Shown here: one piece after another, positions 1 to 5,436 of the stretch
Layout: every line of letters starts with the position of its first letter
Numbering within the stretch: the first letter of the stretch is position 1
Source of the DNA: Chloroflexota bacterium
GTDB lineage: Bacteria; Chloroflexota; Anaerolineae; J102
DNA length: 9,499 nucleotides
NCBI GenBank assembly: GCA_003353825.1
Contig: PIVW01000205.1
Location: 1 to 9,499 of the forward strand
Reading direction: 5' to 3'
Made by a program: the position numbers and the translations under genes
Notes under the pieces: model-generated
Seen by the model: the letters and a program-made list of their open reading frames with translations, nothing else
Told to the model about the DNA's origin: nothing
The model's database searches: none

Positions 1-95
1 ATAAGATCGCCGATAAGATCGCCGATAAGATCGCCGATAAGATCGCCGATAAGATCGCCGATAAGATCGCCGATAAGATCGCCGATAAGATCGCC
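1..95. repeat. 12-bp tandem repeat, about 7.9 copies, coding
   Basis: The unit ataagatcgccg is repeated head to tail without a mismatch: seven full copies at 1-84, then 11 of 12 bases at 85-95, where the array breaks off into unique sequence (attccc). The array reaches the left window edge, so the true copy number is unknown. The unit is a multiple of three. On the + strand the frame shared with the downstream aldo/keto reductase reads Lys-Ile-Ala-Asp seven times and then Lys-Ile-Ala. A second + frame has a TAA stop in every unit. Perfect identity between copies suggests recent expansion by slippage or unequal exchange, or an assembly artefact at a contig end. It has no dyad symmetry and no unique spacers, so it is not a CRISPR array. 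Confidence 0.97.
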
Positions 96-1055
96 ATTCC
101 CAGCACAGCATTAGAAGTCTTCCCCATTTGTTTTGGTACATGTGATATCGGCAGCAAGATCGATGAGCGTACATCATTTGATCTTTTGGACCAATACCAT
201 GAGCGGGGTGGCAACTTCCTGGATTCTGCCGCCGTTTACGCCAATTGGTTACCCATCGAAAACAGCATCAGCGAAAAAACCGTGGGCAAATGGATGAAGG
301 TGAGGGGCAATCGCCAGGCTCTTATCGTCGCAACCAAGGGCGCACACCCCGACCTGGCCACGATGCACATCCCCCGCATGTCACGGCGTGAGATCGAGTC
401 CGACCTGCATGACAGTCTCAGAAATCTGCAAACTGACTCCATCGATCTTTACTGGCTCCACCGGGATGATGTCAGCCGCCCGGTGGGTGATATTCTCGAA
501 GTTTTGAACGATCAGGTGCAGGCGGGAAAGATCCGATACTTCGGTTGTTCTAATTGGACGCTTACTCGCATCCAGCCTGCCCAAGCTTATGCAAATGAGC
601 GTGGCTTGCAGGGCTTCGTCGCCAATCAAATGCTGTGGAGCCTGGCCACCGTCGAGGTGGGGGCCATCGCCGATAAGACCATGGTCGTCATGAGTGAGAC
701 GATGAGAGATTACCACCAGTCGTCGGGGTTGGCAGCCATCCCCTATTCATCGCAAGCACAAGGTCTGTTTTACAAGATGGAGCACGGCACGCTACCCGGC
801 AAGGTGGGTGGGGATACACGTTACGATAGCCCCACAAATGTGGGACGTTATCGGCATTTGCATCGTCTGGCGACTGAACTTTCTTTGCAGCCAACACAAG
901 TCATTCTCGGCTACCTGATCTCCCAGCCCTTTACCACAATACCCATTGTCGGTTGCCAGAACCGCACGCAGCTGGATGACTCTTTGAAAGCTGCCGACAT
1001 CCTCCTCGCTCCCGAACACGTTACATTTCTGGAGACAGGTGTATGGCCCCACTGA
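3..1055 (+). CDS. Aldo/keto reductase, 5'-partial, with KIAD-repeat N-terminus
   Basis: A NAD(P)H-dependent aldo/keto reductase (TIM barrel, cytoplasmic) that would interconvert a carbonyl and an alcohol, probably on a sugar or related metabolite; the substrate cannot be read from sequence. The frame is open to the left edge. Homologous sequence begins at about 96 (IPSTALEVFPICFGT, then SFDLLDQYHERGGNFLDSAAVY), upstream of the nearest internal TTG at 186, so a start at 186 would remove the first barrel strand and is rejected. The catalytic tetrad is complete: Asp codon 222, Tyr 237 (DSAAVY), Lys 336 (ATKG) and His 459 (YWLHRDD). The C-terminal cofactor-binding part (QVILGYLISQPF, then IPIVGCQNRTQLDDSL) is intact. 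From codon 87 to the stop gives 322 residues, about normal family length, so the KIAD array is extra N-terminal sequence or lies at the true start. No start codon occurs within the array in this frame. It is followed after 24 bp by the sulfatase, probably as an operon. Confidence 0.9.
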   Translation, partial: KIADKIADKIADKIADKIADKIADKIADKIAIPSTALEVFPICFGTCDIGSKIDERTSFDLLDQYHERGGNFLDSAAVYANWLPIENSISEKTVGKWMKVRGNRQALIVATKGAHPDLATMHIPRMSRREIESDLHDSLRNLQTDSIDLYWLHRDDVSRPVGDILEVLNDQVQAGKIRYFGCSNWTLTRIQPAQAYANERGLQGFVANQMLWSLATVEVGAIADKTMVVMSETMRDYHQSSGLAAIPYSSQAQGLFYKMEHGTLPGKVGGDTRYDSPTNVGRYRHLHRLATELSLQPTQVILGYLISQPFTTIPIVGCQNRTQLDDSLKAADILLAPEHVTFLETGVWPH

Positions 1056-1061
1056 AACGCT

Positions 1062-1066
1062 GGAGG
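1062..1066 (+). promoter_or_regulatory. Shine-Dalgarno site of the sulfatase gene
   Basis: GGAGG lies between the AKR stop (1053-1055) and the sulfatase. Two in-frame starts follow: TTG at 1071 (4-nt spacing, too tight) and ATG at 1080 (13-nt spacing, rather long). ATG 1080 is preferred because the protein then begins MSNSSPNIVYIFADQW, where the family's first strand normally follows a short leader. There is no room for a separate terminator in this gap, which supports co-transcription with the AKR. Confidence 0.55.
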
Positions 1067-1079
1067 CGTTTTGCATGCT

Positions 1080-1889
1080 ATGTCGAACTCATCCCCAAAT
1101 ATCGTCTACATCTTTGCCGATCAATGGCGCGCCCAGGCATGTGGTTATGCCGGTAACGGCGTAGTGCAGACGCCAAATACCCATCGCTTGGCCGCGGAGA
1201 GCGTCAATCTTACACATGCCGTAGCGGGTTGCCTGGTATGCCGCCCCGCCCGGGCAACGCTTCTTACCGGGCAGTATCCGCTCAGCCACGGCGTATTCGT
1301 CAATGATGTACACCTGAGTGATGATGTTGTTAGCATTGGCAAGACCTTCAAACAGGCCGGATATGATACCGCCTATATCGGCAAGTGGCATGTGGATGGG
1401 CGCGGCCGTTCCGCATACATTCCACCTGAAAGCCGTCAGGGTTTTGACTACTGGAAAACCCTGGAATGTACCCACGATTACAACCAATCTTACTTCTACG
1501 CCGAGGATTCGCATGAAAAACTAATGTGGGAGGGTTACGACGCTATTGCTCAAACCCGAGATGCACAGCACTACATCCATGATAATTCTAGTAACAAACC
1601 CTTTCTGCTGACGCTCTCTTGGGGGCCGCCGCACGCACCTTATCATACGGCGCCAGAGCGGTACCGGACGTTGTATCGTCCCGAAGATATCCAGCTTCGC
1701 CTCAACGTCCCCCTATCTGAAGAAGTGAACGCTCGAGAGTGGCTGGCAGGGTATTATGCCCATTGCTCAGCTCTGGATGACTGTATCGGAGACCTGTGGA
1801 GTACATTGGCGGCGCTGGAGATCGAGGAAAACACGATCTTCATTTTCACCTCAGATCATGGCGATATGCTCGGTTCGCAGGGGCAATGA
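1080..1889 (+). CDS. Type I sulfatase, N-terminal part (frameshifted)
   Basis: The first 269 residues of a type I (formylglycine) sulfatase of the alkaline phosphatase superfamily, which hydrolyses sulfate esters. Visible features: the strand IVYIFADQWR with metal-site Asp14; the signature CRPAR at 54-58 followed by ATLLTGQYP, where Cys54 would be oxidised to formylglycine by a formylglycine-generating enzyme or anaerobic maturase not present here; GKWH with Lys102 and His104; GPPH with His185; and the second metal motif SDHGDMLG with Asp259-His260. The reading frame then hits TGA at 1887-1889, just before the sulfate-binding Lys region. Family proteins continue for about 180 more residues, and these are found in the +2 frame from 1886. 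No signal peptide is seen, so the protein is probably cytoplasmic and acts on imported substrate. Together with the AKR upstream this suggests breakdown of a sulfated sugar (inference). As it stands this half lacks a complete active site. Confidence 0.88.
   Translation: MSNSSPNIVYIFADQWRAQACGYAGNGVVQTPNTHRLAAESVNLTHAVAGCLVCRPARATLLTGQYPLSHGVFVNDVHLSDDVVSIGKTFKQAGYDTAYIGKWHVDGRGRSAYIPPESRQGFDYWKTLECTHDYNQSYFYAEDSHEKLMWEGYDAIAQTRDAQHYIHDNSSNKPFLLTLSWGPPHAPYHTAPERYRTLYRPEDIQLRLNVPLSEEVNAREWLAGYYAHCSALDDCIGDLWSTLAALEIEENTIFIFTSDHGDMLGSQGQ
1884..1889 (+). other. Frameshift / ATGA overlap splitting the sulfatase
   Basis: The N-terminal frame reads CAG GGG CAA TGA. The C-terminal frame continues AAG AAG CAA CAA CCG TGG (KKQQPW). 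Only two bases, TG, separate CAA from AAG AAG, where one codon is expected. Adding one G after TG gives Gln-Trp-Lys-Lys-Gln, which fits the family pattern at this point, so a one-base deletion is the simplest reading. The same bases form ATGA: an ATG at 1886-1888 in the downstream frame overlaps the stop and could permit stop-start reinitiation. No heptameric slippery site is evident. Confidence 0.85.
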
Positions 1890-2428
1890 AGAAGCAACAA
1901 CCGTGGGAAGAGTCCATTCGCATTCCCTTTCTGTTGCATTATCCCGCTCGCTTCGGCCATGAGGGCAAAGAACTGGACGCCCGTCTCGACACTCCTGACA
2001 TTATGCCTACGCTGTTGGGATTGTGCGGTATCCTGATTCCTGACACTGTACAAGGCCTGGACTACAGTGGCTATCTGCAGGGAGAGGAGAACCCTTCTGA
2101 TGGTGCTGCTTTATTGATGTGCCCTCATCCTTTTGGTCAGTGGTCGACTTCGCAGGGTGGACGAGAATATCGAGGTTTACGGACGAAGCGATACACCTAT
2201 GTACGTTCGCTACAGGGCCCCTGGTTACTCTATGACAATGAGACCGACCCCTACCAGCTAGCCAATCTCATAGATCAGCCTGAATACGGGACAATACAAA
2301 GACAGTTGGATCGACAACTACAACAGAAGTTAGATCGAATAGGTGATAAATTCTTGGACGGCATGGCCTATATCAAACGTTGGGCTTATACGGTCGATGA
2401 GACAGGTACTGTACCCTATGAATGGTAG
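1886..2428 (+). CDS. Type I sulfatase, C-terminal part (frameshifted)
   Basis: The remaining 180 residues of the sulfatase. It starts with KKQQPWEESIRIPFLLHYP, the conserved block after the SDHGDMLG motif, whose Lys helps bind the sulfate group. It then shows the family C-terminal half: LDTPDIMPTLLGLCGI, GLDYSGYLQG, RGLRTKRYTYVRSL, LYDNETDPYQLANL and a C-terminal helix rich in Gln and Lys. The same frame is open upstream to 1796, but that stretch is the out-of-frame copy of the N-terminal part, so the meaningful sequence begins at about 1886. The ATG at 1886 overlaps the TGA of the first part, but no strong ribosome site precedes it (GGGG at about 1880-1883 is only 2 nt away). Joined to the first part, the total of about 450 residues is normal for the family. 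The body shows no further stops, so the lesion is recent, a sequencing error, or tolerated. Confidence 0.85.
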   Translation: MKKQQPWEESIRIPFLLHYPARFGHEGKELDARLDTPDIMPTLLGLCGILIPDTVQGLDYSGYLQGEENPSDGAALLMCPHPFGQWSTSQGGREYRGLRTKRYTYVRSLQGPWLLYDNETDPYQLANLIDQPEYGTIQRQLDRQLQQKLDRIGDKFLDGMAYIKRWAYTVDETGTVPYEW

Positions 2429-2457
2429 CAACTCTAGAACTACTCCAGGTGCCGTGA

Positions 2458-2633
2458 CACTCATGTCGTACAGTATCCTTCTCTACCGCACACCTTCATG
2501 AAATGTCATTCTGAATGGGTTGTGCCGGCCAATACGCATCGACATGAGCCCGTATTCAGAGTAGAAAGCGTCTCAAATGGGGATACACCAGTGAAGAATC
2601 TCCGCGGTCATGCGGCGCCAGACCCTTCACTGG
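2458..2633. repeat. Cluster of inverted repeats, possible structured intergenic element
   Basis: Three inverted repeats lie in 176 bp. CTCATGTCG (2460-2468) pairs perfectly with CGACATGAG (2540-2548). ATTCTGAAT (2508-2516) pairs with ATTCAGAGT (2554-2562) with one G-U wobble. CCAGTGAAG (2588-2596) pairs perfectly with CTTCACTGG (2625-2633), enclosing a smaller CCGC/GCGG stem. AATACG (2531-2536) and CGTATT (2551-2556) offer a competing pairing. The words TGTCATTCTGAAT and GAAGAATCTCCGCGG recall the dispersed TGTCATTC...GAAGAATCT intergenic repeats found in many environmental bacterial genomes; this match is from memory and not tested. Confidence 0.4.
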
Positions 2634-2783
2634 CATGTCGTCGTCCTCTGCATTGTCTGCTTGACCTGTTCATAGCCTGGCCTGAGCGACAACTGCAAGG
2701 CGCTTGCCAAAGGGGTGACAGAATGTAGAGAGTGTCCGCAAGTAAAAAGAGTCAAGTGGTATGAATGTTGCAGTATACTGTAG

Positions 2784-2812
2784 TTGACAGAACCGTGTTT
2801 CTGGTACAGGAT
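2784..2812 (+). promoter_or_regulatory. Candidate sigma70-type promoter for the FHA-LysM gene
   Basis: A perfect TTGACA at 2784-2789 is followed after 17 bp by CAGGAT (2807-2812), only 3 of 6 to the -10 consensus. It sits directly beside the palindrome CAGTATACTG (2771-2780), which could be an operator. Transcription from here would leave a leader of about 95 nt before the ATG at 2915. The weak -10 makes this tentative. Confidence 0.28.
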
Positions 2813-2914
2813 TACATAGGTGAGTAATGCTCTCCAATCCACGTTGACTCGGCTGCTTCCTCGTCGAGCCTTCTTATATTCGTACGTCTTTTTCCATTCC
2901 CCCAGATAGACGTT

Positions 2915-3901
2915 ATGCCCTTTTTACAGCGTCCCGATGGACAACAAGTCCATGTTGCAGGAGATAACTTTACAATTGGATCAGATTCTGAATGTGACCT
3001 CAGTCTCAAGGATAGCTGGGTTGCATCGCGGCATGCCATTTTGCAGCGTGATGGGGAACAATGGCGCTTGGCGACACTTAACTTGCAGGCGGTCACTCGG
3101 CTCAACGATGATCTCGTTGAAAGTCTCGTACTTCTGACTGATGGTGATACCCTTCAGTTGGGAGAAACTCTGTTGGTCTGGGGAGAAAGTGAACCAGGGC
3201 AGTCAGCTAGTGTCATTCCTTTTTGGGTTCCGCTTGCGGTGCTCGTGGTTGCCTGTGTAGGTGTCTTTGCGATTTGGGCCATCATCCAGCGCCAGGAATC
3301 CTTTGAGACAACTCCCGTAACGTCCAGTTCTGCACCTACTTCTGATAGAGCACCGCTGCCGGGCGAGCTTGTCCCGTATGGCAATGTGTTGGTCGGGGCT
3401 CCTATGTATGTCGTCACGCTGCCACTGGCCGAACCCTTATCTGTGGACCCTGAGTCTGGCTATGTACTCGCGCAGAATGCCGTCGCCACGATAACGCCCG
3501 ACGTCTCGGCGCCAGTGTACCGTCTCAAGGTTTTTGCACCAGACGCCGGTAATGGCGCTGACTCACAAATCATCGAAGAAGGGATAGAGGAGCCGACACC
3601 AGAGCCCGAGATTGTCACTGCCCTGGGAACACCTATGATTCTCTTCGCCGATGTTCGAGGTACAGTCACTGCCGAAGCGGCACTGACAGCGACAGCAGAG
3701 ATCGAATTAACAGGCACCCCCATACCAAGCGGCGAATGTACGCAACCGCCTAAATGGGAAGTGATCGAAATCAAGAAAGGGCAGACACTCACCCGTATTG
3801 CAAGAAATCGGAATGTGACGGTCCTTGAGCTAACCTCGGCGAACTGTCTGCTTAAAGCTAAGATCGAGGTGGGGGATAAACTGTTTGTACCCCCACGATA
3901 G
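2915..3901 (+). CDS. FHA-domain, single-pass membrane protein with C-terminal LysM
   Basis: A 328-residue protein of three parts. Residues 1-90 form an FHA fold (FTIGSDSECDLSL at 19-31, ASRHA at 37-41, LLTDGDTLQLGETLLVW at 73-89). A transmembrane helix spans about 100-124. After a long Pro/Thr/Ala-rich linker, a LysM domain lies at about 281-327 (EIKKGQTLTRIARNRNVTVLELTSANCL, then IEVGDKLFVPP). Cys275 and Cys311 flank the LysM, a pairing often seen in Chloroflexota-type LysM modules and possibly a disulfide. FHA domains bind phosphothreonine peptides inside the cell; LysM binds peptidoglycan or other GlcNAc polymers outside. The protein could therefore link a cytoplasmic phospho-partner to the wall (inference). 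The FHA looks degenerate: Ser22 replaces the usual phosphate-contacting Arg, and the Asn-Gly motif before the last strands is absent, so phosphopeptide binding is doubtful. The start at ATG 2915 has no clear Shine-Dalgarno sequence. No kinase gene is nearby. Confidence 0.85.
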   Translation: MPFLQRPDGQQVHVAGDNFTIGSDSECDLSLKDSWVASRHAILQRDGEQWRLATLNLQAVTRLNDDLVESLVLLTDGDTLQLGETLLVWGESEPGQSASVIPFWVPLAVLVVACVGVFAIWAIIQRQESFETTPVTSSSAPTSDRAPLPGELVPYGNVLVGAPMYVVTLPLAEPLSVDPESGYVLAQNAVATITPDVSAPVYRLKVFAPDAGNGADSQIIEEGIEEPTPEPEIVTALGTPMILFADVRGTVTAEAALTATAEIELTGTPIPSGECTQPPKWEVIEIKKGQTLTRIARNRNVTVLELTSANCLLKAKIEVGDKLFVPPR

Positions 3902-3927
3902 GCATTGCCCCCATTGCCGGTAGATGC

Positions 3928-5196
3928 TCAGGTCAGATCGGACAAAATCTCAACCAGTTTGTCTACTTCCTCGTACGTGTTATAGTGGCTAATACCGATG
4001 CGCAGCACGCCGCCGCGATCGGTCAGGCCCAGGCGTTCGATTACTGAAACGGCGTAAAAATGGCCGGCGTAGGTAGCAATACCATAGGATGACAATCGTT
4101 CAGACAGGGCCTGGGGGCTGAGGGTATCGAGCCGTATCGCTGCTGTTGGTGCACGCTCAGGCATACGATCTGGATCTGTTATCCCGAAAATTTCGATGCC
4201 GGGGATGGCTGTAAGACCATCGAGCATGTGCATAAACAGATCGCGCTCGTAAGCGGCGATTGTTGCCAGCCCCTGCTTGAGCTGCAAACGTCTGCCAGAA
4301 TAGCCGGGGAACGCCTTTGCATAGCCAGAACCATACTGCTCGCCCAGTGTGGCCAGATAATCGACGGCCGCCGTAGCACCGGCAAGCCCTTCGTGGTTTT
4401 GGGTGCCAGTCATCCACTTGCCGGGTGGTTTGGGATCGCTGGGCCGGACTTTGTAGGCGGGTAGGCTATCAAGTAGATCATACCGACCCCAGAGAACGCC
4501 GACATGAGGGCCGTAGAACTTGTAGACAGAACAGGCAAGATAGTCGCAGCCTAAGTCCTGCACATCGATTGGAACATGAGGCGCCAGGTGCACGGCATCT
4601 ACAAACACTTGCGCCCCAACCTTGTGGGCTCTATCCACGATCTGTTTTATGGGATTGATAGTGCCCACTGCATTGGATGCTCCGCCCACGGCCACAAGTT
4701 TTGTGCGTTTGCCCAAAAGATCATCTAGATCGTCAAGGCGTAATGTGCAATCATCAGGATCGAAATCCAGCCAACGCACACGTATCCCCTGATCTTCAAG
4801 TGCTACCCAGGGCGCGATATTCGCATCGTGGTCTAGTCGAGTGATGATGATCTCATCGCCCGCTTGCCAGCTGCGCGCCAGGGCCCGACTAAAAGCGAAG
4901 GTGAGTGATGTCATATTTGCGCCGAAAATGATCTCATTTGCCGATGGCGCGTTGAGGATATCGGCCAGGGCATGATGGGCGGCTACCAGGGTTTCATCCG
5001 TGCGCTGGGATGTCAGAAAGGCTGAGTGGGCGTTAGCATTGCGGCGGAGCAGGTAGTCGCTCATGGCGTCGATGACACTCTGGGTGACCTGGGTGCCCCC
5101 CGGGCCGTCGAAGAACACCAATGGCTGACCTAAATCATCTGTTTGAGAAAGAGCGGGGAAGTGCTGGCGGATGTGTTTGGGGTCGTATGCTGTCAT
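3928..5196 (-). CDS. Class V aminotransferase, VC1184-type cysteine desulfurase-like protein
   Basis: A 422-residue PLP enzyme of the class V (fold type I) family, closest by eye to the VC1184 subfamily annotated as cysteine desulfurase-like. Supporting blocks: FFDGPGGTQVTQSVIDAMSDYL (29-50), NANAHSAF (53-60), FGANMTSLTF (91-100), DHDANIAPW (122-130), the PLP ring-contact motif VDAVHLAPH (199-207; Asp200, His203) and the Schiff-base lysine in SVYKFYGPHVG (Lys226). GHFYAVSVIERLGL and LRIGISHYNT near the C-terminus are typical. The only cysteines are at 150, 217 and 222, all N-terminal to Lys226; the C-terminal catalytic cysteine loop of IscS/SufS enzymes is absent. A desulfurase role is therefore unproven, and an aminotransferase or lyase on an unknown amino acid is equally possible. 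Its 3' end converges on the FHA-LysM gene with a 26-bp gap. ATG 5196 is the first good start; no clear Shine-Dalgarno sequence is seen. Confidence 0.9.
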   Translation of the reverse strand: MTAYDPKHIRQHFPALSQTDDLGQPLVFFDGPGGTQVTQSVIDAMSDYLLRRNANAHSAFLTSQRTDETLVAAHHALADILNAPSANEIIFGANMTSLTFAFSRALARSWQAGDEIIITRLDHDANIAPWVALEDQGIRVRWLDFDPDDCTLRLDDLDDLLGKRTKLVAVGGASNAVGTINPIKQIVDRAHKVGAQVFVDAVHLAPHVPIDVQDLGCDYLACSVYKFYGPHVGVLWGRYDLLDSLPAYKVRPSDPKPPGKWMTGTQNHEGLAGATAAVDYLATLGEQYGSGYAKAFPGYSGRRLQLKQGLATIAAYERDLFMHMLDGLTAIPGIEIFGITDPDRMPERAPTAAIRLDTLSPQALSERLSSYGIATYAGHFYAVSVIERLGLTDRGGVLRIGISHYNTYEEVDKLVEILSDLT

Positions 5197-5436
5197 AATG
5201 TATGGGCATCGTTCGGTCTGAGTCGTGAGTGATGAACTGCAGCGGTGTTATCTGCATCTCGATCATAATCCAGAACACCCTCATATCCTAACCCGTATAT
5301 TTACCTTAAGCTGCAGACTTGATGGGAGGGCGTGCTATATCGTATCCTATGCTAATCGTTCGTCGGAAGCGTTAGTACCAACCCTCTAGCCCTTCACACC
5401 AATGAGAGCCTATCAAACTGGAGCCCCCTTGAAAGT
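5197..5436. promoter_or_regulatory. Divergent spacer with candidate promoters on both strands
   Basis: This 240-bp gap separates the aminotransferase (leftward) from the propeller-PLD gene (rightward). Rightward, TTGATG (5319-5324) and TATCCT (5343-5348) are each 4 of 6 to sigma70 consensus with an 18-bp spacer, giving a leader of about 80 nt. Leftward, TATGAT (complement of 5262-5267) is 5 of 6 to a -10 but has only a weak -35. GGAG at 5420-5423 is a distant ribosome site for the ATG at 5437. No small gene or hairpin terminator is seen. Confidence 0.3.

Larger units (their letters stand above)
2429..2914. other. Gene-free spacer of 486 bp
   Basis: No credible gene is seen. An open stretch at 2498-2728 could encode 76 residues beginning MKCHSEW, but the sequence is Arg/Cys/His-rich, lacks a ribosome site and looks like translated intergenic repeat. 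The spacer holds the inverted-repeat cluster at 2458-2633, a perfect 10-bp palindrome CAGTATACTG at 2771-2780, and a TTGACA hexamer at 2784-2789. No U-tailed hairpin terminator for the sulfatase operon was found. Confidence 0.7.

Noticed and set aside
1..95. CRISPR-like array or replication-origin iterons.
   Set aside because: There are no spacers, the unit is only 12 bp, and no replication initiator or cas gene is present. The unit continues in frame into a coding region.
1..97. A minus-strand frame starting at an ATG (97-95) reads M-AILS-AILS through the whole array and stays open to the left edge.
   Set aside because: Any stop-free repeat gives such a frame. There is no ribosome site, and the + strand frame continues into a conserved enzyme while this one starts at the array edge.
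186..1055. AKR starting at TTG 186.
   Set aside because: Conserved AKR sequence is encoded upstream in the same frame from about 96. Starting at 186 would delete the first beta strand.
2498..2728. A 76-codon ORF in the spacer (MKCHSEW...).
   Set aside because: It has no ribosome site, its composition is Arg/Cys/His-rich, and it coincides with the inverted-repeat cluster, so it reads as translated intergenic repeat.
3902..3927. Terminator between the convergent FHA-LysM and aminotransferase genes.
   Set aside because: The 26 bp contains a direct repeat (ATTGCC twice), not a stable inverted repeat, and no T-tract.
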